A stretch of 64,000 nucleotides of DNA from Anthopleura xanthogrammica (GCA_964019055.1 OZ025211.1:12908400-12972399), one strand, 5' to 3'. Positions 1-12,000 are shown, numbered from the stretch's first letter. Notes: generated by a model not told the origin, from the sequence alone. Program-made: numbers and translations.

Positions 1-102
1 TATCAGCCAAAACGTCGTGTTTTCAGCCAATACGTTGTTTTCACCAGCAATAATGTCGTGTTTTTGGCAAAAAAGTCATCCCATCAGCAAAAAACCTCAT
101 TG

Positions 103-111
103 TTAGGGTTA
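103..111 (+). other. Telomere-like TTAGGGTTA word (first of ~one per monomer)
   Basis: TTAGGGTTA is 1.5 units of the metazoan telomere repeat and satisfies the published TRF1/TRF2 Myb-domain consensus YTAGGGTTR. It occurs once at the 3' end of nearly every monomer, always directly before AAATGACC. Exceptions seen are TTATGGTTA beginning at 10741, 37555, 43624, 45849 and 46168, and TTAGAGTTA at 15398. Only one word per ~317 bp is present and no run of tandem TTAGGG exists, so this is not telomere. Binding by a telomere-type Myb protein is an inference. Confidence 0.6.
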
Positions 112-746
112 AAATGACCTTTTTTCAGCAAAAATGCTTTTTTCTCAGCAAAACACTCTTTTTCTCACCACAAATGTGCTGTTCGCGCCCAAAATGTGCT
201 TTTAGCAGTGAAAACGTCGTGTTATCGGCAAAAGAAAATTCTCAGCCAAAAAAAAATGTTCAGCAAAAAACCCCTTTTTTCACCAAAAATCTCATTTTCT
301 CACCAAAAACTTCATTTTATCAGCCAAAACGTCGTGTTTTCAGCCAATACGTTGTTTTCACCAGCAATAATGTCGTGTTTTTGGCAAAAAAGTCATCCCA
401 TCAGCAAAAAACCTCATGGTTAGGGTTAAAATGACCTTTTTTCAGCAAAAATGCTTTTTTCTCAGCAAAACACTCTTTTTCTTACCACAAATGTGCTGTT
501 CGCGCCCAAAATGTGCTTTTAGCAGTGAAAACGTCGTGTTATCGGCAAAAGAAAATTCTCAGCCAAAAAAAAATGTTCAGCCAAAAACACCTTTTTTCAC
601 CAAAAATCTCATTTTCTCACCAAAAACTTCATTTTATCAGCCAAAACGTCGTGTTTTCAGCCAATACGTTGTTTTCACCAGCAATAATGTCGTGTTTTTG
701 GCAAAAAAGTCATCCCATCAGCAAAAACCTCATTGTTAGGGTTAAA

Positions 747-2923
747 ATGACCTTTTTTCAGCAAAAATGCTTTTTTCTCAGCAAAACACTCTTTTTCTCA
801 CCACAAATGTGCTGTTCGCGCCCAAAATGTGCTTTTAGCAGTGAAAACGTCGTGTTATCGGCAAAAGAAAATTCTCAGCCAAAAAAAAATGTTCAGCAAA
901 AAACACCTTTTTTCACCAAAAATCTCATTTTCTCACCAAAAACTTCATCTTATCAGCAAAACGTCGTGTTTTCTGCCAATACGTTGTTTTCACCAGCAAT
1001 AATGTCGTGTTTTTGGCAAAAAAGTCATCCCATCAGCAAAAAACCTCATTGTTAGGGTTAAAATGACCTTTTTTCAGCAAAAATGCTTTTTTCTCAGCAA
1101 AACACTCTTTTTCTCACCACAAATGTGCTGTTCGCGCCCAAAATGTGCTTTTAGCAGTGAAAACGTCGTGTTATCGGCAAAAGAAAATTCTCAGCCAAAA
1201 AAAAATGTTCAGCCAAAAACCCCTTTTTTCACCAAAAATCTCATTTTCTCACCAAAAACTTCATTTTATCAGCCAAAACGACGTGTTTTCAGTCAATACG
1301 TTGTTTTCACCAGCAATAATGTCGTGTTTTTGGCAAAAAAGTCATCCCATCAGCAAAAAACCTCATTGTTAGGGTTAAAATGACCTTTTCTCAGCAAAAC
1401 ACTCTTTTTCTCACCACAAATGTGCTGTTCGCGCCCAAAATGTGCTTTTAGCAGTGAAAACGTCGTGTTTTCGGCAAAAGAAAATTCTCAGCCAAAAAAA
1501 AATGTTCAGCAAAAAACACCTTTTTTCACCAAAAATCTCATTTTCTCACCAAAAACTTCATTTTATCAGCCAAAACGTCGTGTTTTCAGCCAATACGTTG
1601 TTTTCACCAGCAATAATGTCGTGTTTTTGGCAAAAAAGTCATCCCATCAGCAAAAACCTCATTGTTAGGGTTAAAATGACCTTTTTTCAGCAAAAAACTC
1701 TTTTTCTCACCACAAATGTGCTGTTCGCGCCCAAAATGTGCTTTTAGCAGTGAAAACGTCGTGTTATCGGCAAAAGAAAATTCTCAGCCAAAAAAAAATG
1801 TTCAGCCAAAAACACCTTTTTTCACCAAAAATCTCATTTTCTCACCAAAAACTTCATTTTATCAGCCAAAACGTCGTGTTTTCAGCCAATACGTTGTTTT
1901 CACCAGCAATAATGTCGTGTTTTTGGCAAAAAAGTCATCCCATCAGCAAAAAACCTCATTGTTAGGGTTAAAATGACCTTTTTTCAGCAAAAATGCTTTT
2001 TTCTCAGCAAAACACTCTTTTTCTCACCACAAATGTGCTGTTCGCGCCCAAAATGTGCTTTTAGCAGTGAAAACGTCGTGTTATCGGCAAAAGAAAATTC
2101 TCAGCCAAAAAAAAATGTTCAGCCAAAAACCCCTTTTTTCACCAAAAATCTCATTTTCTCACCAAAAACTTCATTTTATCAGCCAAAACGTCGTGTTTTC
2201 AGCCAATACGTTGTTTTCACCAGCAATAATGTCGTGTTTTTGGCAAAAAAGTCATCCCATCAGCAAAAAACCTCATTGTTAGGGTTAAAATGACCTTTTT
2301 TCAGCAAAAATGCTTTTTTCTCAGCAAAACACTCTTTTTCTCACCACAAATGTGCTGTTCGCGCCCAAAATGTGCTTTTAGCAGTGAAAACGTCGTGTTA
2401 TCGGCAAAAGAAAATTCTCAGCCAAAAAAAAAAAAGTTCAGCCAAAAACACCTTTTTTCACCAAAAATCTCATTTTCTCACCAAAAACTTCATTTTATCA
2501 GCCAAAACGTCGTGTTTTCAGCCAATACGTTGTTTTCACCAGCAATAATGTCGTGTTTTTGGCAAAAAAGTCATCCCATCAGCAAAAAACCTCATTGTTA
2601 GGGTTAAAATGACCTTTTTTCAGCAAAAATGCTTTTTTCTCAGCAAAACACTCTTTTTCTCACCACAAATGTGCTGTTCGCGCCCAAAATGTGCTTTTAG
2701 CAGTGAAAACGTCGTGTTATCGGTAAAAGAAAATTCTCAGCCAAAAAAAATTGTCACCAAAAACACCTTTTTTCACCAAAAATCTCATTTTCTCACCAAA
2801 AACTTCATTTTATCAGCCAAAACGTCGTGTTTTCAGCCAATACGTTGTTTTCACCAGCAATAATGTCGTGTTTTTGGCAAAAAAGTCATCCCATCAGCAA
2901 AAAACCTCATTGTTAGGGTTAAA
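747..2923 (+). repeat. Satellite segmental duplication, copy 1 (offset 4949)
   Basis: Seven-monomer block that recurs at 5696-7872. Shared private variants in the same order: CTTATCAGCAAAACG with TTTCTGCC; CGACGTG with CAGTCAATACG; two successive 20-bp-deleted monomers; a long A-run followed by GTTCAGCC; and ATCGGTAAAAG with TTGTCACC. Similarity stops at 2924, where GCTGCTCGCG differs from GCTGTTCGCG in the other copy. Confidence 0.85.
1380..1676 (+). repeat. 297-bp monomer lacking the first 20-bp subunit
   Basis: One A-run/T-run subunit (20 bp) between the first and second CAGC blocks is absent, so ACCTTTTCTCAGC runs directly into AAAACACTC. The same class of deletion is seen in monomers starting at 3241, 3855, 6329, 11387, 12319, 13567, 14498, 15112, 16677 and 17290, which makes it a recurrent or spreading subtype concentrated at 1-20 kb. 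Confidence 0.85.
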
Positions 2924-3537
2924 ATGACCTTTTTTCAGCAAAAATGCTTTTTTCTCAGCAAAACACTCTTTTTCTCACCACAAATGTGCTGCTCGCGCCC
3001 AAAATGTGCTTTTAGCAGTGAAAACGTCGTGTTATCGGCAAAAGAAAATTCTCAGCCAAAAAAAAATTTTCAGCCAAAAACACCTTTTATCACCAAAAAT
3101 TTCATTTTCTCACCAAAAACTTCATTTTATCAACCAAAACGTCGTGTTTTCAGCCAATACGTTGTTTTCACCAGCAATAATGTCGTGTTTTTGGCAAAAA
3201 AGTCATCCCATCAGCAAAAAACCTCATTGTTAGGGTTAAAATGACCTTTTTTCAGCAAAACACTCTTTTTCTCACCACAAATGTGCTGTACGCGCCCAAA
3301 ATGTGCTTTTAGCAGTGAAAACATCGTGTTATCGGCAAAAGAAAATTCTCAGCCAAAAAAACATTTTCAGCCAAAAACACCTTTTTTCACCAAAAATCTC
3401 ATTTTCTCACCAAAAACTTCATTTTATCAGCCAAAACGTCGTGTTTTCAGCCAATACGTTGTTTTCACCAGCAATAATGTCGTGATTTTGGCAAAAAAGT
3501 CATCCCATCAGCAAAAAACCTCATTGTTAGGGTTAAA

Positions 3538-4447
3538 ATGACCTTTTTTCAGCAAAAATGCTTTTTTCTCAGCAAAACACTCTTTTTCTCACCACAAATG
3601 TGCTGTTCGCGCCCAAAATGTGCTTTTAGCAGTGAAAACGTCGTGTTATCGGCAAAAGAAAATTCTCAGCCAAAAAAAAATGTTCAGCCAAAAACCCCTT
3701 TTTTCACCAAAAATCTCATTTTCTCACCAAAAACTTCATTTTATCAGCCAAAACGACGTGTTTTCAGTCAATACGTTGTTTTCACCAGCAATAATGTCGT
3801 GTTTTTGGCAAAAAAGTCATCCCATCAGCAAAAAACCTCATTGTTAGGGTTAAAATGACCTTTTCTCAGCAAAACACTCTTTTTCTCACCACAAATGTGC
3901 TGTTCGCGCCCAAAATGTGCTTTTAGCAGTGAAAACGTCGTGTTTTCGGAAAAAGAAAATTCTCAGCCAAAAAAAAATGTTCAGCAAAAAACACCTTTTT
4001 TCACCAAAAATCTCATTTTCTCACCAAAAACTTCATTTTATCAGCCAAAACGTCGTGTTTTCAGCCAATACGTTGTTTTCACCAGCAATAATGTCGTGTT
4101 TTTGGCAAAAAAGTCATCCCATCAGCAAAAACCTCATTGTTAGGGTTAAAATGACCTTTTTTCAGCAAAAAACTCTTTTTCTCACCACAAATGTGCTGTT
4201 CGCGCCCAAAATGTGCTTTTAGCAGTGAAAACGTCGTGTTATCGGCAAAAGAAAATTCTCAGCCAAAAAAAAATGTTCAGCCAAAAACACCTTTTTTCAC
4301 CAAAAATCTCATTTTCTCACCAAAAACTTCATTTTATCAGCCAAAACGTCGTGTTTTCAGCCAATACGTTGTTTTCACCAGCAATAATGTCGTGTTTTTG
4401 GCAAAAAAGTCATCCCATCAGCAAAAAACCTCATTGTTAGGGTTAAA
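3538..4447 (+). repeat. Third, partial copy of the 747-2923 duplication
   Basis: Matches 1063-1972 at an offset of 2475 bp and 6012-6921 at 2474 bp: the CGACGTG/CAGTCAATACG monomer followed by the two 20-bp-deleted monomers. A private change is TTTCGGAAAAAG in place of TTTCGGCAAAAG near 3957. Its left and right neighbours differ from those of the other two copies, so it was cut out by unequal exchange on both sides. Confidence 0.8.
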
Positions 4448-4744
4448 ATGACCTTTTTTCAGCAAAAATGCTTTTTTCTCAGCAAAACACTCTTTTTCTC
4501 ACCACAAATGTGCTGTACGCGCCCAAAATGTGCTTTTAGCAGTGAAAACGTCGTGTTATCGGCAAAAGAAAATTCTCAGCCAAAAAAAAATGTTCAGCAA
4601 AAAACACCTTTTTTCACCAAAAACTTCATTTTATCAGCCAAAACGTCGTGTTTTCAGCCAATACGTTGTTTTCACCAGCAATAATGTCGTGTTTTTGGCA
4701 AAAAAGTCATCCCATCAGCAAAAAACCTCATTGTTAGGGTTAAA
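4448..4744 (+). repeat. 297-bp monomer lacking one CTCACC-A5 subunit
   Basis: One of the two adjacent CTCACC-A5 blocks in the distal half is missing, a 20-bp loss at a different place from the 1380-type deletion. Other examples start at 19409, 56380 and 57628. Both deletions occur together in 277-bp monomers at 17904-18180 and 19132-19408. Confidence 0.85.
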
Positions 4745-5061
4745 ATGACCTTTTTTCAGCAAAAATGCTTTTTTCTCAGCAAAACACTCTTTTTCTCACC
4801 ACAAATGTGCTGTTCGCGCCCAAAATGTGCTTTTAGCAGTGAAAACGTCGTGTTATCGGCAAAAGAAAATTCTCAGCCAAAAAAAAATGTTCAGCCAAAA
4901 ACACCTTTTTTCACCAAAAATCTCATTTTCTCACCAAAAACTTCATTTTATCAGCCAAAACGTCGTGTTTTCAGCCAATACGTTGTTTTCACCAGCAATA
5001 ATGTCGTGTTTTTGGCAAAAAAGTCATCCCATCAGCAAAAAACCTCATTGTTAGGGTTAAA

Positions 5062-5378
5062 ATGACCTTTTTTCAGCAAAAATGCTTTTTTCTCAGCAAA
5101 ACACTCTTTTTCTCACCACAAATGTGCTGTTCGCGCCCAAAATGTGCTTTTAGCAGTGAAAACGTCGTGTTATCGGCAAAAGAAAATTCTCAGCCAAAAA
5201 AAAATGTTCAGCCAAAAACACCTTTTTTCACCAAAAATCTCATTTTCTCACCAAAAACTTCATTTTATCAGCCAAAACGTCGTGTTTTCAGCCAATACGT
5301 TGTTTTCACCAGCAATAATGTCGTGTTTTTGGCAAAAAAGTCATCCCATCAGCAAAAAACCTCATTGTTAGGGTTAAA
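5062..5378 (+). repeat. Representative 317-bp satellite monomer
   Basis: A typical copy, used here to describe the unit. It opens with ATGACC, then repeats a loose ~20-bp pattern of T-run, CAGC or CACC, A-run. Landmarks in order: T6/A5/T6/A4/T5 tracts in the first 50 bases; a less repetitive centre with GTTCGCGCCC; three related blocks containing (A)CGTCGTGTT or TGTCGTGTT; a length-variable A-run after CTCAGCC; two near-identical CTCACC-A5 blocks; and the terminal TTGTTAGGGTTAAA. Hand counts give about 36% GC with C well above G. The length is close to twice 160 bp, so two nucleosomes per monomer is plausible but unproven. Confidence 0.95.
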
Positions 5379-5695
5379 ATGACCTTTTTTCAGCAAAAAT
5401 GCTTTTTTCTCAGCAAAACACTCTTTTTCTCACCACAAATGTGCTGTTCGCGCCCAAAATGTGCTTTTAGCAGTGAAAACGTCGTGTTATCGGCAAAAGA
5501 AAATTCTCAGCCAAAAAAAAATGTTCAGCCAAAAACCCCTTTTTTCACCAAAAATCTCATTTTCTCACCAAAAACTTCATTTTATCAGCCAAAACGTCGT
5601 GTTTTCAGCCAATACGTTGTTTTCACCAGCAATAATGTCGTGTTTTTGGCAAAAAAGTCATCCCATCAGCAAAAAACCTCATTGTTAGGGTTAAA

Positions 5696-7872
5696 ATGAC
5701 CTTTTTTCAGCAAAAATGCTTTTTTCTCAGCAAAACACTCTTTTCCTCACCACAAATGTGCTGTTCGCGCCCAAAATGTGCTTTTAGCAGTGAAAACGTC
5801 GTGTTATCGGCAAAAGAAAATTCTCAGCCAAAAAAAAATGTTCAGCAAAAAACACCTTTTTTCACCAAAAATCTCATTTTCTCACCAAAAACTTCATCTT
5901 ATCAGCAAAACGTCGTGTTTTCTGCCAATACGTTGTTTTCACCAGCAATAATGTCGTGTTTTTGGCAAAAAAGTCATCCCATCAGCAAAAAACCTCATTG
6001 TTAGGGTTAAAATGACCTTTTTTCAGCAAAAATGCTTTTTTCTCAGCAAAACACTCTTTTTCTCACCACAAATGTGCTGTTCGCGCCCAAAATGTGCTTT
6101 TAGCAGTGAAAACGTCGTGTTATCGGCAAAAGAAAATTCTCAGCCAAAAAAAAATGTTCAGCCAAAAACCCCTTTTTTCACCAAAAATCTCATTTTCTCA
6201 CCAAAAACTTCATTTTATCAGCCAAAACGACGTGTTTTCAGTCAATACGTTGTTTTCACCAGCAATAATGTCGTGTTTTTGGCAAAAAAGTCATCCCATC
6301 AGCAAAAAACCTCATTGTTAGGGTTAAAATGACCTTTTCTCAGCAAAACACTCTTTTTCTCACCACAAATGTGCTGTTCGCGCCCAAAATGTGCTTTTAG
6401 CAGTGAAAACGTCGTGTTTTCGGCAAAAGAAAATTCTCAGCCAAAAAAAAATGTTCAGCAAAAAACACCTTTTTTCACCAAAAATCTCATTTTCTCACCA
6501 AAAACTTCATTTTATCAGCCAAAACGTCGTGTTTTCAGCCAATACGTTGTTTTCACCAGCAATAATGTCGTGTTTTTGGCAAAAAAGTCATCCCATCAGC
6601 AAAAACCTCATTGTTAGGGTTAAAATGACCTTTTTTCAGCAAAAAACTCTTTTTCTCACCACAAATGTGCTGTTCGCGCCCAAAATGTGCTTTTAGCAGT
6701 GAAAACGTCGTGTTATCGGCAAAAGAAAATTCTCAGCCAAAAAAAAATGTTCAGCCAAAAACACCTTTTTTCACCAAAAATCTCATTTTCTCACCAAAAA
6801 CTTCATTTTATCAGCCAAAACGTCGTGTTTTCAGCCAATACGTTGTTTTCACCAGCAATAATGTCGTGTTTTTGGCAAAAAAGTCATCCCATCAGCAAAA
6901 AACCTCATTGTTAGGGTTAAAATGACCTTTTTTCAGCAAAAATGCTTTTTTCTCAGCAAAACACTCTTTTTCTCACCACAAATGTGCTGTTCGCGCCCAA
7001 AATGTGCTTTTAGCAGTGAAAACGTCGTGTTATCGGCAAAAGAAAATTCTCAGCCAAAAAAAAATGTTCAGCCAAAAACCCCTTTTTTCACCAAAAATCT
7101 CATTTTCTCACCAAAAACTTCATTTTATCAGCCAAAACGTCGTGTTTTCAGCCAATACGTTGTTTTCACCAGCAATAATGTCGTGTTTTTGGCAAAAAAG
7201 TCATCCCATCAGCAAAAAACCTCATTGTTAGGGTTAAAATGACCTTTTTTCAGCAAAAATGCTTTTTTCTCAGCAAAACACTCTTTTTCTCACCACAAAT
7301 GTGCTGTTCGCGCCCAAAATGTGCTTTTAGCAGTGAAAACGTCGTGTTATCGGCAAAAGAAAATTCTCAGCCAAAAAAAAAAAAGTTCAGCCAAAAACAC
7401 CTTTTTTTACCAAAAATCTCATTTTCTCACCAAAAACTTCATTTTATCAGCCAAAACGTCGTGTTTTCAGCCAATACGTTGTTTTCACCAGCAATAATGT
7501 CGTGTTTTTGGCAAAAAAGTCATCCCATCAGCAAAAAACCTCATTGTTAGGGTTAAAATGACCTTTTTTCAGCAAAAATGCTTTTTTCTCAGCAAAACAC
7601 TCTTTTTCTCACCACAAATGTGCTGTTCGCGCCCAAAATTTGCTTTTAGCAGTGAAAACGTCGTGTTATCGGTAAAAGAAAATTCTCAGCCAAAAAAAAT
7701 TGTCACCAAAAACACCTTTTTTCACCAAAAATCTCATTTTCTCACCAAAAACTTCATTTTATCAGCCAAAACGTCGTGTTTTCAGCCAATACGTTGTTTT
7801 CACCAGCAATAATGTCGTGTTTTTGGCAAAAAAGTCATCCCATCAGCAAAAAACCTCATTGTTAGGGTTAAA
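5696..7872 (+). repeat. Satellite segmental duplication, copy 2 (offset 4949)
   Basis: Second copy of 747-2923, same length and same chain of rare variants. Differences noticed include TTTTCCTC in the first monomer, TTTTTTTACC near 7403 and AAAATTTGC near 7638. Confidence 0.85.
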
Positions 7873-8826
7873 ATGACCTTTTTTCAGCAAAAATGCTTTT
7901 TTCTCAGCAAAACACTCTTTTTCTCACCACAAATGTGCTGTTCGCGCCCAAAATGTGCTTTTAGCAGTGAAAACGTCGTGTTATCGGCAAAAGAAAATTC
8001 TCAGCCAAAAAAAAAATGTTCAGCCAAAAACACCTTTTTTCACCAAAAATCTCATTTTCTCACCAAAAACTTCATTTTATCAGCCAAAACGTCGTGTTTT
8101 CAGCCAATACGTTGTTTTCACCAGCAATAATGTCGTGTTTTTGGCAAAAAAGTCATCCCATCAGCAAAAAACCTCATTGTTAGGGTTAAAATGACCTTTT
8201 TTCAGCAAAAATGCTTTTTTCTCAGCAAAACACTCTTTTTCTCACCACAAATGTGCTGTTCGCGCCCAAAATGTGCTTTTAGCAGTGAAAACGTCGTGTT
8301 ATCGGCAAAAGAAAATTCTCAGCCAAAAAAAAAAAGTTCAGCCAAAAACACCTTTTTTCACCAAAAATCTCATTTTCTCACCAAAAACTTCATTTTATCA
8401 GCCAAAACGTCGTGTTTTCAGCCAATACGTTGTTTTCACCAGCAATAATGTCGTGTTTTTGGCAAAAAAGTCATCCCATCAGCAAAAAACCTCATTGTTA
8501 GGGTTAAAATGACCTTTTTTCAGCAAAAATGCTTTTTTCTCAGCAAAACACTCTTTTTCTCACCACAAATGTGCTGTTCGCGCCCAAAATGTGCTTTTAG
8601 CAGTGAAAACGTCGTGTTATCGGCAAAAGAAAATTCTCAGCCAAAAAAAAAATGTTCAGCCAAAAACACCTTTTTTCACCAAAAATCTCATTTTCTCACC
8701 AAAAACTTCATTTTATCAGCCAAAACGTCGTGTTTTCAGCCAATACGTTGTTTTCACCAGCAATAATGTCGTGTTTTTGGCAAAAAAGTCATCCCATCAG
8801 CAAAAAACCTCATTGTTAGGGTTAAA

Positions 8827-9163
8827 ATGACCTTTTTTCAGCAAAAATGCTTTTTTCTCAGCAAAACACTCTTTTTCTCACCACAAATGTGCTGTTCGCG
8901 CCCAAAATGTGCTTTTAGCAGTGAAAACGTCGTGTTATCGGCAAAAGAAAATTCTCAGCCAAAAAAAAAAATTCAGCAAAAAACACCTTTTTTCACCAAA
9001 AATCTCATTTTCTCACCAAAAATCTCATTTTCTCACCAAAAACTTCATTTTATCAGCCAAAACGTCGTGTTTTCAGCCAATACGTTTTTTTCACCAGCAA
9101 TAATGTCGTGTTTTTGGCAAAAAAGTCATCCTATCAGCAAAAAACCTCATTGTTAGGGTTAAA
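8827..9163 (+). repeat. 337-bp monomer with a duplicated 20-bp subunit
   Basis: The AATCTCATTTTCTCACCAAA block appears twice in a row at 9001-9020 and 9021-9040, giving a 337-bp unit. A similar gain is present in the 338-bp monomer at 50018-50355. These are the mirror image of the 20-bp losses. Confidence 0.9.
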
Positions 9164-11068
9164 ATGACCTTTTTTCAGCAAAAATGTTTTTTTCTCAGCA
9201 AAACACTCTTTTTCTCACCACAAATGTGCTGTTCGCGCCCAAAATGTGCTTTTAGCAGTGAAAACGTCGTGTTATCGGCAAAAGAAAATTCTCAGCCAAA
9301 AAAAAATGTTCAGCCAAAAACACCTTTTTTTACCAAAAATCTCATTTTCTCACCAAAAACTTCATTTTATCAGCCAAAACGTCGTGTTTTCAGCCAATAC
9401 GTTGTTTTCACCAGCAATAATGTCGTGTTTTTGGCAAAAAAGTCATCCCATCAGCAAAAAACCTCATTGTTAGGGTTAAAATGACCTTTTTTCAGCAAAA
9501 ATGCTTTTTTCTCAGCAAAACACTCTTTTTCTCACCACAAATGTGCTGTTCGCGCCCAAAATGTGCTTTTAGCAGTGAAAACGTCGTGTTATCGGCAAAA
9601 GAAAATTCTCAGCCAAAAAAAAAATGTTCAGCCAAAAACACCTTTTTTCACCAAAAATCTCATTTTCTCACCAAAAATCTCATTTTATCAGCCAAAACGT
9701 CGTGTTTTCAGCCAATACGTTGTTTTCACCAGCAATAATGTCGTGTTTTTGGCAAAAAAGTCATCCCATCAGCAAAAAACCTCATTGTTAGGGTTAAAAT
9801 GACCTTTTTTCAGCAAAAATGCTTTTTTCTCAGCAAAACACTCTTTTTCTCACCACAAATGTGCTGTTCGCGCCCAAAATGTGCTTTTAGCAGTGAAAAC
9901 GTCGTGTTATCGGCAAAAGAAAATTCTCAGCCAAAAAAAAATTTTCAGCCAAAAACACCTTTTTTTCACCAAAAATTTCATTTTCTCACCAAAAACTTCA
10001 TTTTATCAGCCAAAACGTCGTGTTTTCAGCCAATACGTTGTTTTCACCAGCAATAATGTCGTGTTTTTGGCAAAAAAGTCATCCCATCAGCAAAAAACCT
10101 CATTGTTAGGGTTAAAATGACCTTTTTTCAGCAAAAATGCTTTTTTCTCAGCAAAACACTCTTTTTCTCACCACAAATGTGCTGTTCGCGCCCAAAATGT
10201 GCTTTTAGCAGTGAAAACGTCGTGTTATCGGCAAAAGAAAATTCTCAACCAAAAAAAAATGTTCAGCCAATAATACCTTTTTTCACCAAAAATCTCATTT
10301 TCTCACCAAAAACTTCATTTTATCAGCCAAAACGTCGTGTTTTCAGCCAATACGTTGTTTTCACCAGCAATAATGTCGTGTTTTTGGCAAAAAAGTCATC
10401 CCATCAGCAAAAAACCTCATTGTTAGGGTTAAAATGACCTTTTTTCAGCAAAAAATGTTTTTTTCTCAGCAAAACACTCTTTTTCTCACCACAAATGTGC
10501 TGTTCGCGCCCAAAATGTGCTTTTAGCAGTGAAAACGTCGTGTTATCGGCAAAAGAAAATTCTCAGCCAAAAAAAAATGTTCAGCCAAAAACACCTTTTT
10601 TCACCAAAAATCTCATTTTCTCACCAAAAACTTCATTTTATCAGCCAAAACGTCGTGTTTTCAGCCAATACGTTGTTTTCACCAGCAATAATGTCGTGTT
10701 TTTGGCAAAAAAGTCATCCCATCAGCAAAAAACCTCATTGTTATGGTTAAAATGACCTTTTTTCAGCAAAAATTCTTTTTTCTCAGCAAAACACTCTTTT
10801 TCTCACCACAAATGTGCTGTTCGCGCCCACAATGTGCTTTTAGCAGTGAAAACGTCGTGTTATCGGCAAAAGAAAATTCTCAGCCAAAAAAAAATGTTCA
10901 GCAAAAAACACCTTTTTTCACCAAAAATCTCATTTTCTCACCAAAAACTTCATTTTATCAGCCAAAACGTCGTGTTTTCAGCCAATACGTTGTTTTCACC
11001 AGCAATAATGTCGTGTTTTTGGCAAAAAAGTCATCCCATCAGCAAAAAACCTCATTGTTAGGGTTAAA

Positions 11069-12000
11069 ATGACCTTTTTTCAGCAAAAATGCTTTTTTCT
11101 CAGCAAAACACTCTTTTTCTCACCACAAATGTGCTGTTCGCGCCCAAAATGTGCTTTTAGCAGTGAAAACGTCGTGTTATCGGCAAAAGAAAATTCTCAG
11201 CCAAAAAAAAATGTTCAGCCAAAAACACCTTTTTTCACCAAAAATCTCATTTTCTCACCAAAAACTTTATTTTATCAGCCAAAACGTCGTGTTTTCAGCC
11301 AATACGTTGTTTTCACCAGCAATAATGTCGTGTTTTTGGCAAAAAAGTCATCCCATCAGCAAAAAAACCTCATTGTTAGGGTTAAAATGACGTTTTTTCA
11401 GCAAAACACTCTTTTTCTCACCACAAATGTGCTGTACGCGCCCAAATTGTGCTTTTAGCAGTGAAAACATCGTGTTATCCGCAAAAGAAAATTCTCAGCC
11501 AAAAAAACATTTTCAGCCAAAAACACCTTTTTTCACCAAAAATCTCATTTTCTCACCAAAAACTTCATTTTATCAGCCAAAACGTCGTGTTTTCAGCCAA
11601 TACGTTGTTTTCACCAGCAATAATGTCGTGTTTTTAGCAAAAAAGTCATCCCATCAGCAAAAAACCTCATTGTTAGGGTTAAAATGACCTTTTTTCAGCA
11701 AAAATGCTTTCTTCTCAGCAAAACACTCTTTTTCTCACCACAAATGTGCTGTTCGCGCCCAAAATGTGCTTTTAGCAGTGAAAACGTCGTGTTATCGGCA
11801 AAAGAAAATTCTCAGCCAAAAAAAAATATTCAGCAAAAAACACCTTTTTTCACCAAAAACTTTATTTTATCAGCCAAAACGTCGTGTTTTCAGCCAATAC
11901 GTCGTGTTTTCAGCCAATACGTTGTTTTCACCAGCAATAATGTCGTGTTTTTGGCAAAAAAGTCATCCCATCAGCAAAAAACCTCATTGTTAGGGTTAAA
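11069..12000 (+). repeat. 932-bp higher-order unit, copy 1
   Basis: Three-monomer block (318, 297 and 317 bp) repeated immediately at 12001-12932. Shared rare variants: AAACTTTATTTT, GACGTTTTTTCAGC, TTTTTAGCAAAAAAG, GCTTTCTTCTC and a doubled 20-bp element at 11881-11920. I saw no difference between the two copies. Confidence 0.9.

Noticed and set aside
103..111. Telomere or interstitial telomere array
   Set aside because: Only a single 1.5-unit word per monomer is present; there is no tandem TTAGGG run anywhere in the window.
114..434. Repeated ~106- and ~75-residue open frames in nearly every monomer as possible genes
   Set aside because: They occur in two overlapping forward frames of a tandem satellite, shift frame at each 317-bp unit, show no recognisable domain, and are expected because stop triplets are rare on this C- and A-rich strand.
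5062..5378. CENP-B box in the monomer
   Set aside because: The core pattern TTCG-N4-A-N2-CGGG is not found; GTTCGCGCCCAAAA lacks the spacing and the CGGG half.
5062..5378. E2F-like site at GTTCGCGCCCAAAA
   Set aside because: The reverse complement TTTTGGGCGCG has one G too many for TTTSSCGC, and a single weak match in a satellite is not evidence of regulation.
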